Of a stretch of 64,000 nt of DNA, positions 1 to 11,178 are shown one piece after another. The notes beneath the pieces are model-generated. The model was not told where the DNA came from and did not search any database. It saw nothing but the letters and a program-made list of their open reading frames with translations. Each line of letters begins with the position of its first letter. Position 1 is the first letter of the stretch. Both the position numbers and the translations under genes were made by a program. The DNA is from Kaistella antarctica (GTDB taxonomy: Bacteria > Bacteroidota > Bacteroidia > Flavobacteriales > Weeksellaceae): positions 1 through 64,000 of the forward strand of contig NZ_FOIX01000002.1 in NCBI RefSeq assembly GCF_900109615.1, read 5' to 3'.

Positions 1-23
1 CGCGGGAGAGTAGGTCGCCGCCA
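1..23 (+). rRNA. rrf: 5S rRNA, 3' end only
   Basis: The first 23 bases read as the distal end of a bacterial 5S rRNA, ending in the typical GTAGGTCGCCGCCA. The rest of the gene and, by usual order, the 16S and 23S genes would lie left of the window. A strong terminator follows about 30 bases downstream, as expected at the end of an rRNA operon. Confidence 0.85.
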
Positions 24-52
24 GTCTTTTTTAATCCGCCACGGCGGAGAAC

Positions 53-86
53 AAGCTCATCAATTTATTTTGATGAGCTTTTTTTG
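53..86 (+). terminator. Rho-independent terminator of the rRNA operon
   Basis: An 11-bp perfect stem, AAGCTCATCAA (53-63) with TTGATGAGCTT (70-80), has a 6-base loop and runs into a string of T. It lies directly after the 5S rRNA end on the same strand. Confidence 0.85.
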
Positions 87-126
87 TGACCGAAATATAG
101 ATGATGAGATGAAAACAACAAATACA

Positions 127-2565
<2,439 letters not shown>

Positions 2566-2631
2566 TTAATTAATTGTTATTAATATTGTGCAACTTATCC
2601 TTTAAAAACACTTACCGAAAGAACCTAAATA

Positions 2632-2659
2632 AAGCTCTTTCGATAAATCAAAAGAGCTT
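2632..2659 (-). terminator. Expression-platform terminator of the SAM riboswitch
   Basis: On the minus strand AAGCTCTTT and AAAGAGCTT form a 9-bp stem around a 10-base loop, followed by TATTT. It sits between the SAM-I aptamer and metY, where an attenuator hairpin would act. The T-tract is short, so efficiency is uncertain. Confidence 0.6.
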
Positions 2660-2696
2660 AATATATAGAATTTCTATTTTCTAAATTTTAATATCT

Positions 2697-2800
2697 GACT
2701 TATCTTTCCCGCACGAGCGAGTTGAATTTTGCACCTTATTTATTTCTAAACAGGTTGCCAAAGTTTCAAAGGGTCAATTCCCTCCACTTTTCTGAATAAG
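2697..2800 (-). promoter_or_regulatory. SAM-I (S-box) riboswitch aptamer upstream of metY
   Basis: Read on the minus strand the segment starts CTTATTCAGA and ends GAAAGATAAG, giving the closing P1 helix. Between them are the conserved S-box blocks GTGGAGGGA, TGACCC, TGAAAC, TTGGCAACC and GGTGCAAA, in the right order and spacing. These match the SAM-I consensus. The element controls the methionine biosynthesis gene directly downstream, the usual target in Bacteroidetes. Binding of SAM should favour the terminator hairpin at 2632-2659. Confidence 0.93.
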
Positions 2801-2918
2801 TTGCGATGTTGTTAAAGAACGTCTTTAGTCTTGCAAATCTATAAAATTAATTCTTAACAAAAAGAAAATATTTTTCAAGATTTTTATTTTTCGATTAAAT
2901 TGATTGTGTTTCAGTCAT

Positions 2919-3485
2919 TTATTCTTTTGTTCCCCAAGGTGCGGTCGGAGTAGCAATCGTTTTGGTTAAATCGAACTTGACCGTAAATAATCGATCGCTT
3001 CCAACACGACGAAGATTGTAAGTGAAACCTTCGTTATCAATGGTAAACCACCAAACATTAGTCGCTGCTTTCGGAATCAGTTGCGCAGTGTAAGCATCTG
3101 CGGGAAACATTTGCAAATTTTCTAATCCAACATTTGAACTGGTGCCACCATATTGCGTCGATTTTTCTTCCGTTCCATCTGGATTTCGGTGGTCGTGTTT
3201 TAATCTTAAAATTTGATCTGCATTCTTATGTAAAACCCAAGTTCGAGATTGGTCTTCACCCACAAAAAACGGAATTCTAATATCATTTTTCTCACAAGAC
3301 CGAACGTGCATGACTAATTTCTTTCCTGTAAAACCGTCGCCAGCAACGCCACCAGAAATAATTTCGCCTTCATATGATTTCCCACAATGAGTTTCAAGTT
3401 GAGCCCAGAATTTTTCGGACGGTGTTTTTTCTTGCGCCAAAAAATTGACTGGAATTAACAGCAATAAGTAGAGTAGTGGTTTCAT
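2919..3485 (-). CDS. Secreted protein of unknown function, 188 residues
   Basis: I do not recognise a named family. Translation from the ATG at 3485 gives a clear signal peptide (MKPLLYLLLLIPVNFLAQ), which is why this start is preferred over a longer frame reaching 3557. The mature part is about 170 residues, soluble-looking, with two cysteines (HCGKSYEG and VRSCEKND) and a stretch ILRLKHDHRNPDG. The last part reads like a beta-rich domain ending in APWGTKE. It is probably exported to the periplasm. It stands alone: metY and its riboswitch leader lie downstream on the same strand and panC with its terminator upstream. Similar unnamed secreted proteins are common in Flavobacteriia. Confidence 0.75.
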   Translation of the reverse strand: MKPLLYLLLLIPVNFLAQEKTPSEKFWAQLETHCGKSYEGEIISGGVAGDGFTGKKLVMHVRSCEKNDIRIPFFVGEDQSRTWVLHKNADQILRLKHDHRNPDGTEEKSTQYGGTSSNVGLENLQMFPADAYTAQLIPKAATNVWWFTIDNEGFTYNLRRVGSDRLFTVKFDLTKTIATPTAPWGTKE

Positions 3486-3530
3486 GTTTTTTTTGAATAA
3501 TATTTTTGTTTTATAAAAAGTTAAACATAC

Positions 3531-3562
3531 AAAAATCCCTTCGGTAATAAAACTCAAGGGAT
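3531..3562 (-). terminator. Probable terminator of panC
   Basis: On the minus strand ATCCCTT and AAGGGAT form a stem with a 14-base loop, followed by TTTTTG. It lies 33 bases after the panC stop codon. Confidence 0.6.
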
Positions 3563-3594
3563 ATTAGGATATCTTTAAATTTTGCCATTTGATT

Positions 3595-4443
3595 TTAATC
3601 TAAATGCATATTATCAATTAGCCTAACCTCACCAACATTAACCACAATAAAGGCGCGGTAATTTTTATCTTTATAAAAGAAATCAGTTTGCTTTAAGGTC
3701 TGTTCATCAGCGATCTCAAAATATTCTAAAGTCATTCCTCGTTGGTCATCAAAAATATCTTTAACACGTTTGTTAATTTCAGCAATTGTAATAATGCGAA
3801 ACCAATCATTTACTTTCACTAAAGTTTCGTGAATCACTTTACCAGCATCTCTTTGAACAGCATTTAATCTTTCGTTACGGGAGCTCATTGCCAGTCCGTT
3901 ATCTTCTCGATAGATTTCAACTCCGTGAATTTTAACTGGTAATTTTAATTGTTGCACCAATTTCTCAATGATTGCCAACTGCTGAAAATCTTTTTCTCCA
4001 AAATAAGCGTTGTCGGGTTTTACTTGACGCAACAGTTCTTCTACCACGGTTCCGACACCATCGAAATGTCCAGGACGAGACTTTCCTTCCATTTCATTTT
4101 CCAGGCCATCAAAATTGTAGGCTTTGCTTTTCAATCCGGCAGGATACAGATCTGCAACTTCAGGAAGATAGACCGCATTCACGATTCCCGTATTTTCTAA
4201 CAACTTTAAATCGCGATTGGTATCGTGTGGGTATTTTTCTAAATCATCCGGATTATTAAACTGCGTGGGATTTACAAAAATGGAAGATATAACCAAATCA
4301 TTTTCTTTTTGGGCAGCTTCATATAGGGAAAGGTGACCTTGGTGCAAGGCACCCATGGTGGGAGCAAAGCCAATTCTTTTACCCATTTCTTTTTGCCTTT
4401 CGATATAATCTGTAAAGGTTTTCTTGTTTCTAAAAATTTCCAT
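3595..4443 (-). CDS. panC: Pantothenate synthetase
   Basis: This 282-residue enzyme joins pantoate and beta-alanine with ATP to give pantothenate, the precursor of coenzyme A. The family motifs are all visible: PTMGALHQGH at residues 28-37 (ATP-binding HxGH), FVNPTQF at 56-62, RPGHFDGV at 123-130, FGEKDFQQL at 148-156 and MSSRN at 186-190. The start at 4443 (MEIFRN) gives the normal N-terminus; a longer frame adds only six residues. It is divergent from the glycogen-synthase-like gene at 4640, an arrangement often seen in Chryseobacterium-type genomes. It appears to be a single-gene unit with its own terminator. Confidence 0.95.
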   Translation of the reverse strand: MEIFRNKKTFTDYIERQKEMGKRIGFAPTMGALHQGHLSLYEAAQKENDLVISSIFVNPTQFNNPDDLEKYPHDTNRDLKLLENTGIVNAVYLPEVADLYPAGLKSKAYNFDGLENEMEGKSRPGHFDGVGTVVEELLRQVKPDNAYFGEKDFQQLAIIEKLVQQLKLPVKIHGVEIYREDNGLAMSSRNERLNAVQRDAGKVIHETLVKVNDWFRIITIAEINKRVKDIFDDQRGMTLEYFEIADEQTLKQTDFFYKDKNYRAFIVVNVGEVRLIDNMHLD

Positions 4444-4585
4444 ATTTAATTTGATAAGCATTGTAAAAATAGGAAATTCTTAGAAATGTAGATGACATTT
4501 TTCTTTATTTTATGAATGATATTTACCATTTTTAGGTAGATAATCTTAATTAATGTTAATTAAAAGTTATTACATTAAAATTTCG

Positions 4586-4593
4586 TAAATTTG
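4586..4593 (+). promoter_or_regulatory. Bacteroidetes -7 box TAAATTTG
   Basis: TAAATTTG fits the Bacteroidetes sigma-70 -7 consensus TAnnTTTG exactly and lies 46 bases before the start codon of the gene at 4640. I see no TTG at the expected -33 distance, so the promoter call rests on the -7 box alone. Confidence 0.5.
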
Positions 4594-4639
4594 CCTTGTA
4601 GAATATTCTGCCCAAAAATTAGAAAGAAAGAAAGAATTT

Positions 4640-5410
4640 ATGCCGAACCAAAAGATTTTATATGTGACGACGGAGCTTTTTCCTTATCAGGAAGATAGCA
4701 ACATGGCGACTATGGTGAGTAAAATGGCCCTCAAAATGCACCAAGACGGAAATGATGTGAGAGTGTTCATGCCAAGATTTGGCCAAATCAGCGAAAGAAA
4801 ATTTCAATTGCATGAGGTAATTCGTCTGTCTGGGATGAATATCATAATTAATGACTTGGATCAACCCTTGATTATTAAGGTCGCCTCCTTGCCAGGAGAA
4901 AGATTACAAGTCTATTTCATCGATAATGAAGAATATTTCAAAAGAAAGCAATTTTATGTTGATGACGCCGGACAACCTTTTACAGATAATGATGAGCGCG
5001 CGATTTTCTTTGCTAGAGGAGTAATCGAAACCATCAAAAAACTGAACTGGGTACCAGATGTAATTCACCTTAATGGGTGGATGGCTTCATTTATCCCTGT
5101 TTATTTGAAAACTTTTTACAAAAACGACTCCTATTTTAATGATTCCAAAATTGTGCTTTCTGTGTACAATGAGGAAAATCTAGCATTAAATGAATCTGTA
5201 GAAGAAAAAATGAAGTTTGACAATATTACGGGGCTTAAAGCGTTTAAGAAACCAAGTTTTCAGAATTTCGTAATCGAAAGTATGGATATGGTGGACGTAG
5301 TGCTTAAAGGTGATGAATTCTTACAAGAGGAACTAGATAGTGCTTTTTCTGCGACCAAGACTACCAAATCTGAATACATAGAAGCCGAAGCAATCAATAC
5401 TTTATACTAA
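4640..5410 (+). CDS. Glycogen/starch synthase-like N-terminal domain protein
   Basis: The 256-residue product begins KILYVTTELFPY and continues with FMPRFGQI, VYFIDNEEYF, DNDERAIFFARGVIE and PDVIHLNGWM. This is the pattern of the N-terminal half of GT5 glycogen synthases (starch synthase catalytic domain). It is only about half the usual length of roughly 470 residues, and the C-terminal nucleotide-sugar domain is absent. The ADP-glucose motif KTGGL near the N-terminus is replaced by YQEDSNMA. It is therefore unlikely to be a working glycogen synthase by itself; a regulatory or partner role is possible. The stop is followed after 15 bases by the DUF4270 gene, suggesting co-transcription. The half-length form looks like a stable gene rather than fresh decay, since the frame is clean. 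Confidence 0.8.
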   Translation: MPNQKILYVTTELFPYQEDSNMATMVSKMALKMHQDGNDVRVFMPRFGQISERKFQLHEVIRLSGMNIIINDLDQPLIIKVASLPGERLQVYFIDNEEYFKRKQFYVDDAGQPFTDNDERAIFFARGVIETIKKLNWVPDVIHLNGWMASFIPVYLKTFYKNDSYFNDSKIVLSVYNEENLALNESVEEKMKFDNITGLKAFKKPSFQNFVIESMDMVDVVLKGDEFLQEELDSAFSATKTTKSEYIEAEAINTLY

Positions 5411-5425
5411 ATCAACTTACATTTA

Positions 5426-7006
5426 ATGACAAGAACTATTCAAGAGTTATTCAAAATTACCGCAACTTTGGTAATTGGGAGTTTAATATTAGTGAATTGT
5501 GAACCGGATGCAGATCAATTGGGTTCACAATTTTTTCAAGACGGAGCGAAAGGTACAGAAGCATCTTACCCGATTATCGCTTATAACAACAACAATAACG
5601 ATTCGATAAGAACAGATGCAGCTCGTCTGCAGAATGCAACATTGGGTGCCTTTACAGAACCTCAATTTGGATTGCAGAAATCTGCTTATGTAACGCAAGT
5701 TCGTCTGTCGGGGATTGCCCCAGATTTTGGCACCAATGCGAAGTTGGATTCAGCTGTGCTTGTAATTAAACCGCAATTCGCAGCAGATTCTGTGACTACG
5801 GTGACAAATGAAGATTATATTTACCCTATCGGTGCAGTGCCTGCAAAAAAGGTAGTAAGTACATTCCCCGTTATTAAATATGGAGATACTAAAATTAATG
5901 GTAAAACAATCTTTAATTTTAAAGTTCATGAAGTTACCGAGTTTTTAGGCGCTAACTCTGATAAAGTTCGCTCAACCAGAGAAGTAACTACCGGCACACA
6001 AATCGGTGCAAAAACTTTTGATGGTAAAGTTCATTTTGTAAAAATAACCAAAGATTCAGATAATAGTGTTTTAACCGAACAAGCTGCTGCGATAAGAATC
6101 CCTTTGGATAGTGCTTTTTTTGAGAATAAAATCATTAGTAAAGATAAGTCACCAGAGCTTGCTGATGCAGCTTCATTCATCCGATATTTCAAAGGGTTGA
6201 AAGTTTCTGTGGATGAAAATGATGGTTATATCTTTAATTTCGATCCTAACAGCGTCGAACTTAATCTCTATTACAAAAATGATGTTGTAACTAATGGAGT
6301 CACAACTAGAGAGCAAGTCGTATACTTGATGAATATGGGTTCTCCCAATGCTCATTTTAATCAAATTACTTATGACCGTACAGGAACTCCTGCTGCAGCT
6401 GCTTTAGCGACATCAAACCAAATAACTGGTGACGCAAAAATATTTACGCAAGGAATGGGTGGTCCTGGAGTGGGACTTAGAATTCCTGCAGCAGATGTTG
6501 CGAATATTAGAAGTCTATTCAACACTAATAAAATTGGGATCGTGTCTGCTAAAATCCGACTCTATACCGATGTTGGAAGTCTGAGCGATAAATATGCAAA
6601 ACCAACCAGTTTTGTAGTTAGACAAAGAAACTTAACCCCTGAAGCGGGTGAGCCAGAATATCTGGGAAATTTTCTAACAGATATGAGCGCATTGGCTGGG
6701 ACAGGAATTTACAATTTGGTAAAAGCTTATGATTTAGAAAAGAATCCAGCATATTACGATATAGGTATTACTCAAACGTTCAAGGATATTATAGAGAAGG
6801 AAGCAGCAAATTATGATCTGATTTTAAATGTAGGTACTTACACTTCAGATGCAAGTGGAAATTTGCAAGGTGCATTTTTTCCAAATTTAGGTCCGCAAAA
6901 TTTCAATACCAGAACGTACACGCCGCATAGAGCAGTTTTAATAGGAACAGATCCTTCAAACGCAAATAGCGCAAAGTTAATTTTGACTTACGGACAGAAA
7001 CAATAA
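5426..7006 (+). CDS. DUF4270 family lipoprotein
   Basis: The 526-residue product has a lipoprotein signal (hydrophobic stretch, then LVNC with Cys25), so it is most likely anchored to a membrane facing the periplasm or surface. The mature part, with DQLGSQFF just after the lipobox and many beta-strand-like repeats, matches my memory of the DUF4270 family of Bacteroidetes, whose role is not established. It begins 15 bases after the glycogen-synthase-like gene and ends 34 bases before glmS. All three are on the plus strand, so they may form one operon linking sugar metabolism and envelope functions. No catalytic motif is visible. Confidence 0.8.
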   Translation: MTRTIQELFKITATLVIGSLILVNCEPDADQLGSQFFQDGAKGTEASYPIIAYNNNNNDSIRTDAARLQNATLGAFTEPQFGLQKSAYVTQVRLSGIAPDFGTNAKLDSAVLVIKPQFAADSVTTVTNEDYIYPIGAVPAKKVVSTFPVIKYGDTKINGKTIFNFKVHEVTEFLGANSDKVRSTREVTTGTQIGAKTFDGKVHFVKITKDSDNSVLTEQAAAIRIPLDSAFFENKIISKDKSPELADAASFIRYFKGLKVSVDENDGYIFNFDPNSVELNLYYKNDVVTNGVTTREQVVYLMNMGSPNAHFNQITYDRTGTPAAAALATSNQITGDAKIFTQGMGGPGVGLRIPAADVANIRSLFNTNKIGIVSAKIRLYTDVGSLSDKYAKPTSFVVRQRNLTPEAGEPEYLGNFLTDMSALAGTGIYNLVKAYDLEKNPAYYDIGITQTFKDIIEKEAANYDLILNVGTYTSDASGNLQGAFFPNLGPQNFNTRTYTPHRAVLIGTDPSNANSAKLILTYGQKQ

Positions 7007-7040
7007 TTAAAAGAATAACTAAAAAAAATAAGATAGTGAT

Positions 7041-8894
7041 ATGTGTGGAATTGTAGGATATACTGGTTTTCAGGATGCATATGAGGTAGTGATAAACGGA
7101 CTTCGCAGATTAGAATATAGAGGATATGACAGTGCGGGAATCGTTCTTGATAATAATAACTCTGATTTTACGATATCAAAAACTAAGGGAAAAGTTGATG
7201 ATTTAGTTGCTATTTCACATGAGCTAAAAGGAACCTCCCATGTAGGAATGGGCCATACGCGCTGGGCAACTCACGGAGTACCGAGTGATAATAACTCACA
7301 TCCACATCTTTCAAATAATATGAAAATTGCCTTGGTGCATAATGGGATTATCGAAAACTATGATACCCTAAAAATTATGTTAACCGAGAAAGGTTTCGTC
7401 TTTCATTCAGAAACTGACACCGAAGTATTGGTGAATCTCATTCAGTACATTATGGATGTGAATGCAGAAATGGATTTTCCAACTGCAGTTCGATATGCTT
7501 TAAATGAAGTTTTTGGCGCTTATGCAATCACAGTAATGCATGATGACTTTCCAGGATTGTTGGTAGTAGCGAGATTAGGTTCTCCCTTGGCAATTGGTTT
7601 AGGAAATAACGAATATTTTATCGCCTCAGATGCTTCACCTTTTGTAGAGTTTACCAAAGAAGCAGTTTATTTAGAGGAAGGTCATATGGCAACCATTTCA
7701 TTAGAAGATGGTGTTGACATTAGAAATATAAAGGACAATGTAAAAATCACTCCCGAAGTTAGACAGCTTAAATTAACATTGGAGCAAATTGAAAAAGGAG
7801 GATATGAGCATTTTATGCTTAAAGAAATTTTCGAACAACCCAAATCCATTCATGATACGTTACGAGGAAGATTACTGGTTGAAGAGGGAATTATCAAAAT
7901 GGCGGGAATTTGGGATAACCTGGAAAGATTAAACCAAGCGAAAAAAATTACCATTATTGCTTGTGGAACTTCCTGGCATGCTGGACTTATAGGTGAATAT
8001 TTAATTGAAGAATTTGCAAGAATTCCTGTGGAAGTAGAATATGCTTCGGAATTTAGATATAGAAATCCAATCATCACGGAAAAAGACATCGTTATTGCGA
8101 TTTCTCAATCTGGAGAAACTGCAGATACGATGGCAGCTATTAAGTTGGCTAAAGAGAGAGGTGCTTTTGTGTACGGAATTTGTAATGTTGTCGATTCTTC
8201 AATTGCAAGAGTAACCGACGCAGGTTCTTACACGCACGCAGGTCCAGAAATCGGAGTGGCTTCTACCAAAGCATTTACAGCTCAATTAACCATTCTTTCC
8301 TTAATAGCTTTAAAATTAGGGAAACATAATGGACAACTGAGTAATCAAGAATTTATGCGTCTAATTACTGAACTAGATACCATTCCACAAAAAGTTCAAG
8401 AAGCTTTAGAAAGTACGCACGAAATCACCAAAGAGATCGCGAAAAACTTCGTTGATGCACAAAACTTCCTTTATTTAGGGAGAGGATATAATTTCCCTGC
8501 TGCTTTAGAAGGTGCTTTAAAATTAAAAGAGATTTCTTACATTCATGCAGAGGGATATCCTGCTGCCGAGATGAAACATGGTCCTATCGCATTGATCGAT
8601 GAGAATATGCCGATTGTTATTATTGCGCCGAAGCAAGGGCATTATGATAAGATTGTAAGTAACGTTCAAGAAATTAAAGCCAGAAAAGGAAAAGTGATTG
8701 CAGTGGTTAACAAAGGAGATACGCAAGTTGCATCTGTTGCTGATTACGTAATTGAAATTCCGGAGACTTCAGAATGCTTCTCACCAATTATTGCTTCCGT
8801 ACCTTTACAATTGTTATCTTATTATGTTGCAGTGTACAGAGGAAACAATGTTGACCAACCAAGAAATCTTGCAAAATCAGTTACAGTAGAATAA
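7041..8894 (+). CDS. glmS: Glutamine--fructose-6-phosphate aminotransferase (isomerizing)
   Basis: The 617-residue enzyme makes glucosamine-6-phosphate from fructose-6-phosphate and glutamine, the first step toward UDP-GlcNAc, peptidoglycan and lipid A. The N-terminus MCGIVGYTG carries the nucleophile Cys2 of the glutamine amidotransferase domain, with GHTRWATHG and HNGIIEN further on. Two SIS sugar-isomerase domains follow, with CGTSWHAG, SQSGETADT and STKAFTAQ. The end, DQPRNLAKSVTVE, is the classic GlmS C-terminus. Length is normal. It follows the DUF4270 gene by 34 bases. I see no glmS ribozyme in that short gap. Confidence 0.97.
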   Translation: MCGIVGYTGFQDAYEVVINGLRRLEYRGYDSAGIVLDNNNSDFTISKTKGKVDDLVAISHELKGTSHVGMGHTRWATHGVPSDNNSHPHLSNNMKIALVHNGIIENYDTLKIMLTEKGFVFHSETDTEVLVNLIQYIMDVNAEMDFPTAVRYALNEVFGAYAITVMHDDFPGLLVVARLGSPLAIGLGNNEYFIASDASPFVEFTKEAVYLEEGHMATISLEDGVDIRNIKDNVKITPEVRQLKLTLEQIEKGGYEHFMLKEIFEQPKSIHDTLRGRLLVEEGIIKMAGIWDNLERLNQAKKITIIACGTSWHAGLIGEYLIEEFARIPVEVEYASEFRYRNPIITEKDIVIAISQSGETADTMAAIKLAKERGAFVYGICNVVDSSIARVTDAGSYTHAGPEIGVASTKAFTAQLTILSLIALKLGKHNGQLSNQEFMRLITELDTIPQKVQEALESTHEITKEIAKNFVDAQNFLYLGRGYNFPAALEGALKLKEISYIHAEGYPAAEMKHGPIALIDENMPIVIIAPKQGHYDKIVSNVQEIKARKGKVIAVVNKGDTQVASVADYVIEIPETSECFSPIIASVPLQLLSYYVAVYRGNNVDQPRNLAKSVTVE

Positions 8895-8952
8895 AAAAGC
8901 AATCAAAGTGAAATAATACGTACAATTTTACGTTTTGAAAAATAAAACACGA

Positions 8953-8980
8953 TTGTTTTTGTAAAAAAATTATATATTTA
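8953..8980 (+). promoter_or_regulatory. Probable gldK promoter (TTG-N17-TATATTTA)
   Basis: TTG at 8953-8955 is followed 17 bases later by TATATTTA at 8973-8980, one base from the Bacteroidetes -7 consensus TAnnTTTG. The start codon of gldK is 22 bases downstream. This would drive the gldKLMN operon. Confidence 0.55.
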
Positions 8981-9002
8981 CCGCTTAATTTTAAATATCA
9001 GA

Positions 9003-10409
9003 ATGAAAAGAGTATTCCTTATATTATTGTCAGCTACCGTTGTCATCTCCTGTTCAAAAAGGGGAGGGTCTTCTGCTGGAAAAGGAGGTTCCAAAGGAGA
9101 GTTGATCCCTAGAGATAAATCAAAATCCTTTGTTGCTCAAAGACCTTATGGAATGGTTGCGATTCCGGCTGGATCTTTTGTAATGGGTTTGGCTGATCAA
9201 GATTTCACCAATACTCCTGAAAAAGCAACGCTAAAAACGGTTACGGTATCATCCTTTTTTATGGATGAAACAGAAATCACCAACGCAGAATACAGGGTTT
9301 TCATCAACTATGTTCGCGATAGCGTGGTTCGTTCTTTACTAGCTGAAGCCGCTGGTGATGGCGGCGGAGATACTGGTATTGGAAATTTCGCGTATGCTTC
9401 TAAAAAAGCGGGGGATAACAAAAATGCCTATCAAGAATTCATGGAGTCCCAAGGTGGTAGAGATGGCTACGATGAATCTAAGAAATTAGATTGGAGCGTT
9501 CCTTTACAATGGAGAACTTCTGATTATCCTGATGCGCAGTATGCGGAGATTTTAGAATCCGTGTATATCCCAACAGCAGAGAGGATTAATAATGAGAGAA
9601 TTATCGATACCAGAAAGTTGAAGTACGCTTACAACTGGGAAGATATTGAATCTGCAGTTAAAGATAAATCTAGAGGGGAAAAATATTTGAAAAAAGAAAG
9701 TATAGCCATTTATCCAGATACGGCAGTTTGGATAAAAGATTTCAATTATGCTTATAACGAACCTTTATATGATGGTTATTTTTGGCATAGTGCTTATAAA
9801 AGTTATCCTGTTGTTGGCGTGACTTGGGATCAAGCGAGAGCTTTTTGTAATTTTAAGTCGAAGCTGAAATCTGATTACAACGAATCGCTAAAAAAGAAGC
9901 AACAAAAAGCCATGTCGTTCAGACTTCCAACCGAAGCAGAATGGGAATATGCTGCCAGAGGTGGTAAAGAAAATGCAACTTATCCTTGGGGTGGTCCTTA
10001 TTTACAAGATGACAGAGGCTGTTACTTGGCGAATTTCAAACCAAAAAGAGGTAATTATATTGAAGATGAGAAGAAAGGGACTTATACCTACACTGCTCCG
10101 GTAAAGAAGTTTCCTAAAAATGGATTTGGTCTTTATGATATGGCAGGAAACGTTGCGGAGTGGACGGAATCCCCTTACAATAATTCAACGTACCAGTTTG
10201 CCTCAACTTTGAATCCTTATTTATCTAATCAAGCTTACAGAGAAGTTAGAAAAACCGTTCGTGGTGGATCTTGGAAAGATATTGGTTATTTATTAATGAC
10301 TGGATCTAGAGATTACGAGAGAAAAGATTCGGCTAGAAGTTACATCGGCTTCAGAACTGTACAAGATATTGCGGAAGGAACTGCGAAATTTAAGAAAAGA
10401 ACAAAATAA
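9003..10409 (+). CDS. gldK: T9SS ring lipoprotein GldK
   Basis: GldK (PorK in Porphyromonas) forms, with GldN, the periplasmic ring under the outer membrane in the type IX secretion machine. The 468-residue product has a lipoprotein signal ending VISC (Cys17). It shows the formylglycine-generating-enzyme-like (sulfatase-modifying factor) fold typical of GldJ/GldK: FVMGLADQDF, FFMDETEITNAEYRVF, FRLPTEAEWEYAARGG, GLYDMAGNVAEWTE, VRGGSW and GFRTV. The fixed order with gldL, gldM and gldN directly downstream separates GldK from its paralogue GldJ. An apparent promoter lies just upstream. Confidence 0.95.
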   Translation: MKRVFLILLSATVVISCSKRGGSSAGKGGSKGELIPRDKSKSFVAQRPYGMVAIPAGSFVMGLADQDFTNTPEKATLKTVTVSSFFMDETEITNAEYRVFINYVRDSVVRSLLAEAAGDGGGDTGIGNFAYASKKAGDNKNAYQEFMESQGGRDGYDESKKLDWSVPLQWRTSDYPDAQYAEILESVYIPTAERINNERIIDTRKLKYAYNWEDIESAVKDKSRGEKYLKKESIAIYPDTAVWIKDFNYAYNEPLYDGYFWHSAYKSYPVVGVTWDQARAFCNFKSKLKSDYNESLKKKQQKAMSFRLPTEAEWEYAARGGKENATYPWGGPYLQDDRGCYLANFKPKRGNYIEDEKKGTYTYTAPVKKFPKNGFGLYDMAGNVAEWTESPYNNSTYQFASTLNPYLSNQAYREVRKTVRGGSWKDIGYLLMTGSRDYERKDSARSYIGFRTVQDIAEGTAKFKKRTK

Positions 10410-10442
10410 AACAAAATAACAAACTACTAAAATTCATAACTC

Positions 10443-11129
10443 ATGTTTAAGACAAAAGAAGGAATCTATAATTTCATTTATTCTATCGGTGCTGCAATCG
10501 TTATTATCGGTGCGCTTTTCAAATTAACTCACTGGAGTTTAGGACCGCTTACTGGAAACGTTACTCTGGCAATTGGTTTAATTACCGAAGCAATTATCTT
10601 TACGATTTTCGCTTTTGATGCTCCGAAATCTGAAGAATCTTATGCTTGGGAAAATGTATATCCAGAATTATTAGATGCTCAAGCATTGGCAAATCCAAAA
10701 CATGCTACGGGTTCTATGCAATTGGCGGAAGTGAAAGAACTAGAAATTTCTTTGTCAGATAAGTTAGATAAAATGCTTGCTGATGCTAAACTAGATGTTA
10801 GTTTATTTGACAGATTAAGAACAGGAATCGATAAGTTCTCTAGTTCTGTAGATCAAATCAACCAAACAGTTGATGTTAGTGGTTCTACTCAAAAATACAA
10901 CGATCAATTGATGTTGGCTGCAAGTCATCTTGAGAGCATGAATGCCTTATATGCACTTCAATTAGAACACGGAAAGACACAAACTGAATATAGCAAAAAG
11001 TATGTTGAAGACATGCAAAGATCTGCGCAACATTCAGAGAAATTCAATGCAGAATTATCAGGATTAACTTCTAACTTAAATAGTCTTAATAGAGTTTACG
11101 GCGGAATGCTTAGCGCCATGAAATCATAG
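10443..11129 (+). CDS. gldL: T9SS motor membrane protein GldL
   Basis: GldL with GldM makes the inner-membrane motor that turns proton-motive force into movement for type IX secretion and gliding. The 228-residue product has two membrane helices near the N-terminus (about residues 10-32 and 38-58), joined by the short loop KLTHWSLGPLTGN, and the expected acidic residue in the second helix (LITEAIIF). The remainder is a soluble, helical cytoplasmic tail (KLDKMLADAKLD, then a coil-like region). It starts 33 bases after gldK and lies 49 bases before gldM, consistent with one operon. Confidence 0.95.
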   Translation: MFKTKEGIYNFIYSIGAAIVIIGALFKLTHWSLGPLTGNVTLAIGLITEAIIFTIFAFDAPKSEESYAWENVYPELLDAQALANPKHATGSMQLAEVKELEISLSDKLDKMLADAKLDVSLFDRLRTGIDKFSSSVDQINQTVDVSGSTQKYNDQLMLAASHLESMNALYALQLEHGKTQTEYSKKYVEDMQRSAQHSEKFNAELSGLTSNLNSLNRVYGGMLSAMKS

Positions 11130-11178
11130 TTTTCTTACCATTATTAAAAATTTAAACTATTAACAAAATTTACTAAAA

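Noticed and set aside
7007-7040. glmS ribozyme upstream of glmS
   Set aside because: The gap is only 34 bases, too short for the ribozyme, and this RNA is not typical of Bacteroidetes.
8895-9002. A possible second regulatory RNA between glmS and gldK
   Set aside because: Only an AT-rich spacer with a promoter box is seen; no conserved RNA motif.
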